From: G965216255 sp965216255
GTDB taxonomy: Bacteria; Bacteroidota; Rhodothermia; Rhodothermales; Bin80
Direction: 5' to 3'
DNA length: 64,000 nt
Assembly (NCBI GenBank): GCA_965216255.1
Contig: OZ244148.1
Span: 4,030,001-4,094,000 of the forward strand
The notes below the pieces were generated by a model. It was given only the letters and a program-made list of their open reading frames with translations, searched no databases and was not told the origin of the DNA. Below, in pieces: positions 19,603-28,064 of the stretch. The translations under genes were made by a program, and so were the position numbers. Position 1 is the stretch's first letter, and each line of letters starts with the position of its first letter.

Positions 19603-20466
19603 GTGCGGCCCTTCGTACTCTTGTTCAGTGCCGTGGTTCAATATCGCGCTGCTCCGGGAAAGGTGAATTTAGGCTTGCATGTGCTGCGCAGGCGCGCAGA
19701 TAACTACCACGATCTGGAAACCGTTTTCTACCGCCTACGCTGGTCGGATAGCCTGCACGTGTGTCCCGCGCCGGAATTCACGCTCACCTGTTCGGGCATC
19801 CCCCTTCCTACAGATGAGACCAACCTTGTAACGAAGGCCGCCCGTGCACTGTCTGCCGGCGGCGGCGCGGCGCTGCATTTGGAAAAGGTGCTGCCTGCGG
19901 GGGCGGGATTGGGAGGAGGGTCAAGTGACGCCGCGGCCGCGCTGCAGCTACTGGCAGAATTCTGGGATCTTGACCTTTCCAACGCGGCGTTGCGGGAAGT
20001 TGCGATGGATCTGGGATCCGATGTGTCGTTCTTTCTCGGGCCGCCCATTGCCTATGCCACCGGTCGAGGGGAGGTGCTGACCCCAATGAAGGACTATCGG
20101 CTTCCCTTTACGCTCGTGGTCGCCGTGCCCCCGGTACATGTATCAACGTCGTGGGCATTCGCTCAAATCCGGCCATGTGCAGCGCGGCGTCCGGATATTG
20201 GTGCGGTTGTCCGATCCAATGACCTCTGCCGCTGGCGCGCCGAACTGAAAAATGATTTTGAACCCGTCGTATTGGAGGTCTGGTCAGTGCTAAGAGAGGC
20301 GAAGAGCCTACTGCTCTACCACGGTGCTGGGTACGCATCACTTTCCGGCACGGGGGCTGCCGTGTTCGGCTTGTTTGAAGATGCGGCCCATGCCGATAGC
20401 GCCGCGGCGGAGGCGCGTCACCTTGGATGGATGGTGTGGTGCGAAGACCAGGGCGTCGGCGCGTAG
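19603..20466 (+). CDS. ispE: 4-diphosphocytidyl-2-C-methyl-D-erythritol kinase
   Basis: A 287-residue GHMP kinase of the MEP isoprenoid pathway that phosphorylates CDP-methylerythritol. The N-terminal AAPGKVNLGLHVLRRRADNY holds the substrate-site Lys. The ATP-binding loop is LPAGAGLGGGSSDAAAALQL. The C-terminal GHMP motif is SLSGTGAAVFGLF. The GTG at 19603 has a GGGAGG about 16 bases upstream. A GTG at 19633 (VVQYRAAPGK) would give a start nearer the usual length. Another MEP gene, ispG, is at the far end of the window. It diverges from the exopolysaccharide operon with only 45 bases between starts. Confidence 0.95.
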   Translation: MRPFVLLFSAVVQYRAAPGKVNLGLHVLRRRADNYHDLETVFYRLRWSDSLHVCPAPEFTLTCSGIPLPTDETNLVTKAARALSAGGGAALHLEKVLPAGAGLGGGSSDAAAALQLLAEFWDLDLSNAALREVAMDLGSDVSFFLGPPIAYATGRGEVLTPMKDYRLPFTLVVAVPPVHVSTSWAFAQIRPCAARRPDIGAVVRSNDLCRWRAELKNDFEPVVLEVWSVLREAKSLLLYHGAGYASLSGTGAAVFGLFEDAAHADSAAAEARHLGWMVWCEDQGVGA

Positions 20467-20835
20467 GCCACGCGGTGGCCCCTGGCCGAAGGTCTGCGAT
20501 TCAGATGTATCGGGGGCGGAGGTAGGCGGCCTTCGGGGCCCCGGGTTTGAACGGAACGAACGGCACATACAACACGATAATGCCGAAATATCGGTGTTGT
20601 TGGCCATACAATAATTATTCCATGGCCCAATCGCAATGGGCGTGTCCCGAACTATTGGGGCAATCTGGTTTAGCTTGGGACTGAGAGAGGGGGCCTAGCC
20701 TCCATCGTGTGCAGGGATATTGCGCCTCTCCGGATGCGTTTCGCATGCCCCTCAGAAAGCGGGAGGGCGCGAGCAAGTTGGAGGGTCTGCGTGGGCGTAC
20801 TGGTTGTGCTTGGCAAGCCGCAGGCTCACTCCAAA
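20467..20835. other. Non-coding stretch after ispE
   Basis: I see no gene, tRNA or clear repeat in these bases. The first part is GC-rich, with a short inverted run around GGCGGCCTTCGGGGCCCC. The open frames here have no recognisable content. It is the left border of the accessory island. Confidence 0.4.
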
Positions 20836-20952
20836 TCAAGGCAGCAGCCCGCAACTCCAAAACAGGAGGCTCTTTAGCGCGACGAGCGCCATAAGCCATA
20901 CGTTCGCGCCCACAAGCAGCCACACGATCCTTTTTTCAGTGGGTTCAGTCAT
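20836..20952 (-). CDS. Small single-span membrane protein (38 aa)
   Basis: ATG at 20952 starts a 38-residue peptide with one hydrophobic helix (IVWLLVGANVWLMALVALKS) and a Cys/Trp-containing end. The ATG overlaps the TGA of the preceding frame (AATGACTGA), as in coupled small-gene pairs. No family is recognised. The arrangement, a soluble gene end overlapping a tiny membrane protein, resembles phage or plasmid accessory genes, but this is inference. Confidence 0.4.
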   Translation of the reverse strand: MTEPTEKRIVWLLVGANVWLMALVALKSLLFWSCGLLP

Positions 20953-21175
20953 TGTTCCTCCTAGCCTCGTCAACGATTTGTTGGAGTTCGGCGTGGTGGT
21001 CAATAAACTTGTGCAGGGTCCCGGAATGCTCAAGCTCCGTGCCTGTGATCTCGATGCTGAAGGCCAATTGAGACTGCTGGTTCCTGACAAAATCGCCTCG
21101 GTGGGATGCATATTGCCCTCTGGCTGCTTGGTCCAGGACTCCCACAAACCCGATTCCTTGCAGTCCCGCTTGGCA
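20945..21175 (-). pseudogene. 3' fragment of an unrecognised gene, fused to a mobilization-gene relic
   Basis: The frame ending in a TGA at 20945-20947 reads CQAGLQGIGFVGVLDQAARG ... HKFIDHHAELQQIVDEARRN and looks protein-like, with a helical C-terminus. Upstream it stops at a TAA (21176-21178) exactly where similarity of the neighbouring sequence to the second helix-turn-helix relic (22628-23033) ends. I therefore read this as the surviving 3' end of another gene joined to that relic by a recombination event. The product is not recognised. Confidence 0.4.
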
Positions 21176-21526
21176 TTAGATATCTGTTGCTGCCGGGCCA
21201 GGTCTCTGGCGTCCACGGCGCGGCGCGGATGCTTTCGTGCTATTGCCAGCGCAGCTTTCGAGTAGCTTGTCCGATCTCCCATCTCCCGGCCATAGGCCCG
21301 TATTACCGCTTCTGCCTCGTTCGGGGACGGGCCTCAGCTACGCGTCTGGCGCTTGGTGGCCGCCGAGCAGCGCCTCGTGCACGAGCTCCGACATGGACTG
21401 GCCAGGTCTCCTGCGCCGTTTTAACCGCTGCGCTCCCTCGGGCGTGAAGTAGGCAAACAGGGCGACGGACTGAGTCAGCTTCCCGCTTCGCGCCTCTTTT
21501 CCGCGCTTGGCCGAATAGTGGCCCAA
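21176..21526 (-). pseudogene. Small DNA-binding-like mobilization accessory gene, copy A, frameshifted
   Basis: Two frames together give QSVALFAYFTPEGAQRLKRR, RPGQSMSELVHEALLGG, then (after a TAG at GHQAPDA*) PSPNEAEAVIRAYGREMGDR and YSKAALAIARKHPRRAVDAR. The order and sequence match copy B at 22628-23033. The first half looks like a ribbon-helix-helix segment (F-x-x-E-E/G-A-Q-R-L...SMSELVxEALL). The second half is a helical tail found in both copies. Copy A is frameshifted near 21340 and truncated at its 3' end. Its first 52 bases overlap the end of the antitoxin-like gene. Confidence 0.5.
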
Positions 21527-21813
21527 TCGTGCTGAAACGCATTGAGATCATACTGGCTGGCTACCTTGCGAGCGCTGGCGTAGTCCATCATTTCCCAGAG
21601 GGTTATGCCCGCACTGCGTGCGGCCTGGGCCAGGGACACGGCTCCGGCAACATACATCTGGAGGTAGTGGTCCATCTTCCACAGGAGGATGGCTTTTGAC
21701 AGCAACTGATGCACGACCGTGGCGCGGTCTGTGTGCTCCACGGCCCGGATGGTTTCCAGGTCCTGGAGCATTTCAGAGGGCAGCGCACCTTCTGTCGGGT
21801 CTTGATACTGCAT
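21475..21813 (-). CDS. UPF0175-like antitoxin of a PIN toxin pair
   Basis: A 112-residue protein with a helical N-terminus (LETIRAVEHTDRATVVHQLL) and a C-terminal helix-turn-helix reading AVSLAQAARSAGITLWEMMD, the hallmark of UPF0175 proteins, which normally accompany DUF3368 PIN toxins. It begins one base after the PIN gene ends, so the two form an operon. The order is toxin first, the reverse of most UPF0175/DUF3368 pairs. Its last part overlaps the start of a mobilization relic, and its C-terminal residues (RPSAEKRREAGS) may have been acquired at that junction. Confidence 0.65.
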   Translation of the reverse strand: MQYQDPTEGALPSEMLQDLETIRAVEHTDRATVVHQLLSKAILLWKMDHYLQMYVAGAVSLAQAARSAGITLWEMMDYASARKVASQYDLNAFQHDWATIRPSAEKRREAGS

Positions 21814-21814
21814 G

Positions 21815-22324
21815 TCAGGCCCCTTTTGCCCGGCTTAGTATGTCTGCTACGACCGCTTCGGAGATTCTGGACCGTGTGGCAAATTCCCGGACGGATTGCT
21901 CCAGCTCCATTGCGTTCAGGCAGTCTTTGATGTATGCCTTCAACAATACGCCGGCCGTTCCCACGTGTTCAATGCCGAGTGTTCTGGCTGCGTTTCTGGC
22001 GGCCTTGTCGTCAATGATCAGGCGTATGCTTCGTGTATGGGCTATGGCCAGCACCTCCGCCTCGCCTGGTCCCAGTCGGAACCGTTCCATAAAGTCATGC
22101 ATCGACGTGTTTTCGGCGGGTGTCAGCTGACAGACCAGGAGCCATCCGGTCGTTATGGCATCCTCCAGTCTATGGACATCGGGGGCATGAATGGCCTTGC
22201 CCGCTTCGACCGTTTCTGCGTGAACGGCAGGTCCGATCAGGGCATCACGGTAGATCCGGTTCAGCAAATCCAGTTGTCGGATCCTGGCCAGGTGTATCAG
22301 GGGAGAAGCATCAACGGCTACCAT
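21815..22324 (-). CDS. PIN-domain RNase toxin (DUF3368 / VapC-like)
   Basis: A 169-residue PIN protein. The N-terminal VAVDASPLIHLARI gives the first catalytic Asp. LGPGEAEVLAIAH supplies the central Glu of the E-A-E motif, and LIIDDKAARNAARTLGI holds the later Asp pair. The C-terminal region matches DUF3368. Such proteins cleave RNA and are neutralised by the antitoxin encoded next to them. It is first in the pair and ends one base before the antitoxin start. All acidic residues are present, so it is probably active. Confidence 0.75.
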   Translation of the reverse strand: MVAVDASPLIHLARIRQLDLLNRIYRDALIGPAVHAETVEAGKAIHAPDVHRLEDAITTGWLLVCQLTPAENTSMHDFMERFRLGPGEAEVLAIAHTRSIRLIIDDKAARNAARTLGIEHVGTAGVLLKAYIKDCLNAMELEQSVREFATRSRISEAVVADILSRAKGA

Positions 22325-22627
22325 GCTAGTGCGTATGCGTGGGTGAATGATAAGCGCAAAAATACGCTTGCCGTCTGCTGCCTTTACGAAACTTCAGAAT
22401 TCCTGTGTGGCGAAGCGGAACCAACGCTTCGCAGGCCTGATCTGGCAACGTACGCCTGTACCACCCTGCCGGGCATAGCTCGATCTGAAAGAAGCAGTGC
22501 CTAGTCGCTGCCAATTCCGCAGCCTGCTTCGGGGCTTGGATGGACATGAAGCGTGCAGGTCACTCCGCGGCGTTGGTTCCCTGCAAATGTGGACTAAGGG
22601 ATCTTCCAGGGCAGGCACACGTGGCGC
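22325..22627. other. Non-coding stretch upstream of the PIN operon
   Basis: No coding frame with recognisable content. It should contain the promoter of the toxin-antitoxin operon on the minus strand, but I cannot point to a convincing hexamer pair. Confidence 0.35.
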
Positions 22628-23033
22628 TCAGTTCTTGTCCCACAGCGGGCCGTGCTCTTTGAGCCAGGCTACTAGTTCCGCGGGTGACATTTTTTGCTGC
22701 CGCGCCAGGTCTCTGGCGGCGAGGGCGCGGCGCGGATGCTTTCGTGCTATCGCCAGTGCGGCTTTCGAGTAGATCTGTCGGTCCTCCATCTCCCGGCCAT
22801 AGGCCCGTATTGCGGCTTCCGCCTCGTCCGGAGTGGGACTGGCAGCTGCTGTCGGGACGGGTGTGGAGATTTTCGGCTGCAGCTCCGCGGCCGCCGGCGG
22901 CAGATTGCCGAGCAAGGCCTCCCGCACGAGCTCCGACATGGACTGGCCCGGTCTCTTGCGTCTGTGCAAGCGCTGTGCTTCCTCGGGCGTGAAGTAGGCA
23001 AAGACGGCGACGGACCGTTTCCGGCCGGGCCAT
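22628..23033 (-). pseudogene. Small DNA-binding-like mobilization accessory gene, copy B, frameshifted near start
   Basis: An ATG at 23033 opens a frame that shifts within about 10 bases. The conserved frame then reads RKRSVAVFAYFTPEEAQRLH, KRPGQSMSELVREALLGN and, after a Pro/Ala-rich linker, EAEAAIRAYGREMEDRQIYS and LARQQKMSPAELVAWLKEHG. It is the intact-length counterpart of copy A. The N-terminal half resembles ribbon-helix-helix proteins of relaxosomes. It lies about 250 bases from the oriT-mobC-mobA block, in opposite orientation. The frame break by one base near 23020 could be a sequencing error. Confidence 0.5.
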
Positions 23034-23281
23034 GGGTGTTGAATACAGGGAAGTACTTAATGTGCCCTCCGGTCGAGACGGACGTGCCATTTAATACAGT
23101 GCAGTATTCCAGGCGGGCGGTCCTGTCCTTGCGACGTGATAACAGGTAACGCTTTCGGGGCGCCGGCCCTGCATCGTATCCCTCCGGTGCAATCGTAGCG
23201 GGATTGTAGCGTGCGGCGGCACTTCCCGCTCTCTGTGGCGGCGACCTTGAGGAAGACGACACAGAGCAGCGGAGAAGGTAT

Positions 23282-23393
23282 GCATTCACCCGGTCAAAAC
23301 CTTCGCAGGCTCCGGTTTTGCCAGTGTGAATGCCCTTGCCCTGCGGGGCTGTCGGTGTCTGCGACACCGATAAGGAAGCGCGCCCGGGCACTG
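23282..23393. other. Predicted origin of transfer (oriT), copy 1
   Basis: A small inverted repeat TCGGTGTC/GACACCGA (23352-23359 and 23363-23370, loop TGC) is followed by TAAGGAAGCGCGCCCGGGC. This layout, a short inverted repeat then TAA..GCGCCC, resembles the oriT of RSF1010/IncQ-type plasmids, where nicking occurs just after the GCGCCC run. It is 30-70 bases upstream of mobC. A longer, imperfect inverted repeat (23282-23332) precedes it; the second copy of this repeat (37874-37925) is perfect. Nic position is inference by analogy. Confidence 0.65.
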
Positions 23394-23421
23394 TGTCCGC
23401 CAGCTCCCACAGGCCAGGATC

Positions 23422-23773
23422 GTGCTCATGTCGGCTGATTCCGCTGCCGGCCAGGCCGGAACGCCCAAAGGGGGGCGTCCCTCTCTTTCGGCAGAGCGCC
23501 GCCGCAGGCGTACCATTTACGTCGCGGTAAATGACAGCGAGTATGCCCGGATCGCACGCGATGCCGCGGCCTGCGATCGTCCGGGAGGTGGTGTTGGGGC
23601 ATGCGCTGACGCCGAAGGCGGACAGGGCTGCAGCGCGTGAGCTGCACTATATCGGCGTCAATATCAACCAGCTGGCGCGCATGGCGAACCGGACAAAGCG
23701 CCTGGTGATGGCGCATCGTCTGGAGCAGCTGCTGCAGGAACTCGAGGAAGCGAAGGCGGCGCTACTAACGTGA
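23422..23773 (+). pseudogene. mobC: MobC relaxosome accessory protein, copy 1, frameshifted
   Basis: Compared with the intact copy at 38014-38382, this gene lacks 17 bases after CDRP (about 23582). The lost segment encodes the residues around AAYVR, and the frame is broken. Downstream, the MobC signature ELHYIGVNINQLARMANRTK is still encoded in the other frame up to the stop at 23771-23773. MobC helps the relaxase open oriT. The element may depend on the second, intact mobC for mobilization from this oriT. The end overlaps the mobA start (GTGA). Confidence 0.8.
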
Positions 23774-25401
23774 TAGGCAACGTCACTACGGGGAAGGACT
23801 TTCGTGGTCTGGCGCGGTACCTGACGCGCCGATCGGAGCGTGTGGCGTGGACGGGCACGCGCAACACGCTAGCCGAGGATGGACGCGGCGCTGCCGAGGA
23901 AATGGAGTTGATGTCGGAGAGATCTACGCGCTGCAAGAAGCCGGTCTATCACGTTAGCCTGTCGTGGCCCGCGGAGGATGCGCCGACGCACCGGGACATG
24001 GAGGATGCGTGCGACGCGGTTTTGGAGAGGCTGGGACTGTCGGAGCACCAGGTCTTTATGGTGGCGCACAGCGACACGTCGCATCCACATGTGCACCTGA
24101 TGATAAGCCGCGTGCACATGGAGACAGGCAAGGCGTGGAGTACAAGTCACGACTACCGTCGCATCCAGTCGGTGCTGCAGGAGATAGAGCAGGAGCGAGG
24201 CTGGCAGATCGTGCCGAACAGGGAAGAGCGTCCAAGGCAGCGTGCGCAGGAGCTGTCGAAGGGAGAGATCCGGGAGGCTCATCGCACGGGAGAGCGGCCG
24301 TTTGTGGAGCAGGTACGCGATCGCGCAGGAGAGCGTATAGCGGCGGCGCGCACGTGGGGCGAGCTGGTAGGTGCGCTGCATGGAGAGGGGCTGCGCCTGG
24401 AGGAGCGGGAGCGGGGCCTGGTGGTCACGGACGGAGAGCGTCACGCATCGATGTCGAGGGTGAGCCGTGCGGGAGGCCGTCGCCGTCTGGAGGAGAAATA
24501 TGGCCAGACGCTGGCGGCGTACTTGCAGGAGATGGAGCGTTTAGGCAGGAAGCGGGGGCGTTTGCGCCGCGGCGACCGGGGAGCTCCGGAGGGATATCGC
24601 AGGGTGCGGCCTCGTGTGCGTACGCTGTCGGAGCGGCGCTCGGAAGGGACGGCCTACGACCGGATGCGGCGGGAGGCCTACAGAAGGGCGCAGCGGCTCT
24701 TCAGGGGCGATTCCGTGCTTCGCAGGCTGCATGTGGACGTACAGGTATATTTGCAACTGCGTGAGCGAGAGAAGGATCTGGAGCATGCCAGAAGAGAGCA
24801 CGCCGCGGTCCGGGAAAGATGCCGGCAGGTGACCCGGGCCGATCGCAAGTCTGCAGATTTGTCATCCCGCTTTGACCGAAGTCTGGGGCGGGCATACGCG
24901 TCTCCGGATCGGGCGCGCAGGGTGTTTCTGGCCACGGCACAGAAGTGGGGCCGGGATTTCGCTTCCGGGGAAATGGAGCGCAGTCCAGAGCGTTTCGGGA
25001 TGCTCCGGATGCAGGAGCAGCGCCGGCTCTGGGGTTTTGTGCGGATCCTGGATCCGGCGCAGGCACGTCAGGGGGCGTGCCAGGCGGCAGACGTGGGATT
25101 ACGGTATTTGGAGGTGGAGCGCCGCCGAATGCCGGCAGCGGAGCGGAAGCTGCTGTGGGATACGGAGGCGTGGTTGCGAGACGGTGTTAAGGAGGTGGAG
25201 CGGCGCGTGCAGGAGCTGCCGGACCGCCATGAGCTCTTGTGTACCGTAGGTGATCGCATGGCGGAGCTGGATTCCGGGCAGGAGCGACTCTTGGAGCGGG
25301 CCGTCGGGATGGGGTCGTTGGGAATGGTGCGGGAGGCGACTGAACGAGCCCTCTGGCTGCGCCGGAGGAGCTTGCTGCGGGAGATAGGCCTAGAGCGGTA
25401 G
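23770..25401 (+). CDS. mobA: Relaxase (MobA-like, Relaxase family), copy 1
   Basis: A 543-residue relaxase. The N-terminal FRGLARYLTRRSERVAW supplies the likely catalytic Tyr. Motif III, the metal-binding histidine triad, is HSDTSHPHVHLMISRV around residue 100. The last three-quarters is charged and helical, fitting a DNA-binding or mobilization tail. It would nick oriT and carry the strand during conjugative mobilization by a helper system. No helper (T4SS/coupling) genes are in the window. GTG at 23770 overlaps the mobC stop. The C-terminal 30 residues differ from the second copy, showing the two diverged or recombined at the end. Confidence 0.9.
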   Translation: MIGNVTTGKDFRGLARYLTRRSERVAWTGTRNTLAEDGRGAAEEMELMSERSTRCKKPVYHVSLSWPAEDAPTHRDMEDACDAVLERLGLSEHQVFMVAHSDTSHPHVHLMISRVHMETGKAWSTSHDYRRIQSVLQEIEQERGWQIVPNREERPRQRAQELSKGEIREAHRTGERPFVEQVRDRAGERIAAARTWGELVGALHGEGLRLEERERGLVVTDGERHASMSRVSRAGGRRRLEEKYGQTLAAYLQEMERLGRKRGRLRRGDRGAPEGYRRVRPRVRTLSERRSEGTAYDRMRREAYRRAQRLFRGDSVLRRLHVDVQVYLQLREREKDLEHARREHAAVRERCRQVTRADRKSADLSSRFDRSLGRAYASPDRARRVFLATAQKWGRDFASGEMERSPERFGMLRMQEQRRLWGFVRILDPAQARQGACQAADVGLRYLEVERRRMPAAERKLLWDTEAWLRDGVKEVERRVQELPDRHELLCTVGDRMAELDSGQERLLERAVGMGSLGMVREATERALWLRRRSLLREIGLER

Positions 25402-25510
25402 AGCAGTCCGGTGTTTTGTACTTGTTGCAGCTATATTAAAGCTGATTACACGGGAACTGTCTTCAATCTAGGTTGTATTTACAGCGTAAATAGCACGTAA
25501 ATGCATACCC

Positions 25511-26374
25511 ATGACTGCTTCAGATCGAATTCAAATATCTATTTCTGGACTTCGGGCTGACCAGCTACGGAAAGTCCAGAAGCGCTTAGAAAATCAAGAA
25601 GGGGTAGGGCTTACCCCAACCATGGTTGTACAGCGGGCAGTAGAGATCTTGGACTGGTACAGCCAAGCCTATCCCAATAGATTCCTAGTAGAGCAGACGC
25701 TGATGGTAGTGCGCAACGTTTTGAAGGATGCAGACTTCATATATGAAGTTAAGCCTGACGGATCATGCCGGATCAGTGATGGAAAAGGCAGAACTGGGTG
25801 GCTGAGATACGTTCCAGAAGCTACATCATTCATGTATGGGTGGTCATCGTTGGGTGACGACACATGTCCAATCTGTTCCTCGAAGGCGGCGCCGATCTCT
25901 AGCGCTCCTTTTGATGGGTCACATTTGTGGTGTGAGCAGTGCGGAGAGTTCAAGCTATCGCGTTCGGCTTTCATGGTCTTAGGCAGGTACAGATCTCCAA
26001 AGGAGAGGGCTAAGATATCCAGCTGGGTTTTCCACGAGAACAGGGAGAATCGTGTCCCTACGGTTACAACCAACGAGTTGTCTGCAGCCGTAGCCAAGTC
26101 CCTGCCCAGTCTTCGCGATCGTACTGAGATGCTATTAGCCGAAATGCTGCGCGGGCTGAAGAGTCCGGCCGATAGGGTTCACGTTCTAGAGCCCAGATTC
26201 TTCGCGGCCACGTATACGCCCCGGCACAGTGCGGAGGAGTTACGGTACTTAGCGGAGCTGCTCGCGAAACAGGGGATGCTGGTTAGCGGAGATCCCCCGG
26301 TATATCAAGTATCTCTTCGCGGTCATGGTATGGAGAGCGCAGCATCCGAAGTGGATAGGAGAACTCAAGCCTAA
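25511..26374 (+). CDS. Unrecognised zinc-ribbon protein in the accessory island
   Basis: A 287-residue protein. A helical N-terminus (residues 1-70) contains SGLRADQLRKVQKRLENQEG. A Cys4 zinc ribbon follows, CPICSSK and WCEQCGEFKLSRSAF, around residues 119-160. The C-terminus has a helical, winged-helix-like stretch (SAEELRYLAELLAKQGMLV). The ribbon plus helical-tail layout is seen in many uncharacterised proteins of mobile and defence islands, but I cannot assign a function. The region is visibly more AT-rich than the core genes, pointing to transfer. An AT-rich leader (25402-25510) precedes it. It lies directly after the first relaxase and upstream of the restriction-like pair. Confidence 0.7.
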   Translation: MTASDRIQISISGLRADQLRKVQKRLENQEGVGLTPTMVVQRAVEILDWYSQAYPNRFLVEQTLMVVRNVLKDADFIYEVKPDGSCRISDGKGRTGWLRYVPEATSFMYGWSSLGDDTCPICSSKAAPISSAPFDGSHLWCEQCGEFKLSRSAFMVLGRYRSPKERAKISSWVFHENRENRVPTVTTNELSAAVAKSLPSLRDRTEMLLAEMLRGLKSPADRVHVLEPRFFAATYTPRHSAEELRYLAELLAKQGMLVSGDPPVYQVSLRGHGMESAASEVDRRTQA

Positions 26375-26448
26375 CCCTGCTATCACACGATCGATTTCCC
26401 ATATGTCCCACTGACTTGACTCGAACTAAACTGTGAACTAGGACGGAG

Positions 26449-27162
26449 ATGGTAAACAAAGCCAAAGAGCTGCTCGGGAGTGCTGCGAAGCCAGCGCTGT
26501 ACATAGTTATCGGCTTTGTATTGGGCATTTTCGTGTGCAGGAACTTCTTTTCCGGTTCTTCCCATCGAAGCTTGTCAGTCACTTTCCCAGGCGGATACGA
26601 ATTAGCCTTGGATGCCACACAGGACAGGATTTCGATCGATTCTGTTTATTCCAGCATTCAGGCGGATAACTCTTTATGGGCTGGACTTATTGCACGACTC
26701 GCAGACGATCAGGTGTATGCAATAATGGATCCGAGCCTCGCAGACGCGTTGCACGAGTACCTGTGCAGCCCCATACCCGAACAACCGACAACTGAAAGAA
26801 TCAGGGCATCCAGAGAGTGTGCTGAACTGCCCGTGGCGCGCCGCCTACGCCAGTTGGCCGAAATACATGACCTTCCGTTTCATTATGTGGGAAGGGAGAT
26901 AAAAGTTGGCGTGCCCAGCCGTGACCACCAACCGCAGTTAGGCTTGGCTCATGCCTGCAGAAATTCTGAGTTTAGAGATCGCAGAGTGGAGCTCACTAAT
27001 CCTAGAAGTAAGATATCGGTCACGGTAAGGGCCTCGGGCTCTTATGAATGTACAGGATACAATCAGTACCCGGATATACAGCTCAGCTATACAGATGCTC
27101 ATAATCTGTTCGGGCGCCCGATGGACAAATACGAAGCCGCGATAGCAGTAGTGCTAGACTAG
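26449..27162 (+). CDS. Unrecognised membrane-anchored protein
   Basis: A 237-residue protein. An N-terminal transmembrane anchor (PALYIVIGFVLGIFVC, residues 15-30) is followed by a soluble domain of about 200 residues. Visible stretches are SLSVTFPGGYELALDATQDR, LARLADDQVYAI-like sequence near residue 90, and a C-terminal Tyr-rich end. No family is recognised. It follows the zinc-ribbon gene by 75 bases on the same strand, so the two may be co-expressed. Like its neighbour it is AT-richer than the core genome. Confidence 0.55.
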   Translation: MVNKAKELLGSAAKPALYIVIGFVLGIFVCRNFFSGSSHRSLSVTFPGGYELALDATQDRISIDSVYSSIQADNSLWAGLIARLADDQVYAIMDPSLADALHEYLCSPIPEQPTTERIRASRECAELPVARRLRQLAEIHDLPFHYVGREIKVGVPSRDHQPQLGLAHACRNSEFRDRRVELTNPRSKISVTVRASGSYECTGYNQYPDIQLSYTDAHNLFGRPMDKYEAAIAVVLD

Positions 27163-27228
27163 CACATGTGGTTTCGGGTTACTGGCCTAACTTGGAATCA
27201 TTCGGTGTCCCAATCGGACCGTGATGTC

Positions 27229-27470
27229 CGCCATGACTTTGCTGGTATTTGGATTGTAGGGCATGATGCTGCGCTGCGTATCAGTGTTCAGGCATAGTAG
27301 CACAACGCCGGATTGGGTGTGCCTGGCGACGCATGGTCTAGCTGCTCCTGCCGCGCTAACGTCCGTTCAGATCGTGCAAATCGTCTCCGGACGTGTCCTA
27401 GTGCGACGAAGGCCGCGAAACGGCACTAGAAACCCTCTATTGGCCCTGAAATGCCCCGTATGAGCCCGTT
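27229..27470 (+). repeat. Dispersed repeat family (here called R1), copy a
   Basis: The segment contains a block around GGACGTGTCCTAGTGCGACG followed by AAGGCCGCGA, then a decayed palindrome around TATTGGCCCTGAAATGCCCC. An upstream part has GTAGGGCATGATG and a GTGTTCAGG run. Related copies are at 27785-28020 (inverted), 40685-40830, 41145-41225 and 44670-44727. No intact gene is encoded. It could be a miniature mobile element or decayed gene ends. Confidence 0.65.
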
Positions 27471-27784
27471 TTCGCCGTTATGCCCCGGTTGACCCGGGGG
27501 CGCCTTGGAAGCGTTCCAGCGTTCGTTTTCTACCTGCTGTCGGTCCTTCAGTCCGGTGTTCTCAGCGACACACGAGATTGAATACGAGAAATAACCTAAT
27601 CATCGCAGTGTATTGTGCGTCTGCACGATAACCGTGGAAGCTTCCATCTTGGGGCAACATGAATTCCGGCGTTGCGGGCATTTAAGGTATGTATGCAACG
27701 TAATCCGAAGGGCCTAAAGCAGGCTGCGACTGGACGCTTCCATGATGCCTCGATTAAAACCGGGGCACGATTGCGGAAGCCGAC

Positions 27785-28020
27785 TCCCACGGGGCATTTA
27801 TGGCCCAATAGGGGGCTTTCCACGCACCGTTCTCGCGGCCTTCGTCGCACTAGGACACGTCCGGAACCCATTTACATGATCTGAAAGGCTGTTGCTGCGG
27901 TAGGAGTGGATAGACCAGCTGGTCCGCGTTGCCATACGCGCCAGATCCTGCGTTTCGCTATACTGCCTGAACACCAGTACACGGAGCTCCATCATGCCCT
28001 GCAATCTGGATTCCGGCGTA
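27785..28020 (-). repeat. Dispersed repeat R1, copy b (inverted relative to copy a)
   Basis: Read on the minus strand it repeats the R1 block: a CAGGGCATGATGG segment with GTGTTCAGGCAGTATAGCG, then CCGGACGTGTCCTAGTGCGA, then TTGGGCCATAAATGCCCC. With copy a it forms a large imperfect inverted repeat around a spacer of about 300 bases that shows no gene. The arrangement sits just before the truncated methylase. Confidence 0.65.
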
Positions 28021-28064
28021 GTCCTGCCGAACATCCCGGCAGGGATACGAGAAATAGGAACGGC

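Larger units (their letters stand above)
23281..25290 (+). repeat. Direct repeat, copy 1 of the oriT-mobC-mobA block
   Basis: This segment matches 37872-39890 over about 2 kb, with only scattered substitutions and a 17-base deletion in mobC. The offset is 14592 bases before the deletion and 14609 after it. Similarity starts at TGCATTCACCCGG and fades in the last 100 bases of the relaxase gene, where the two C-termini differ. Copies in the same orientation flank the island carrying the restriction-like system. Confidence 0.9.
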
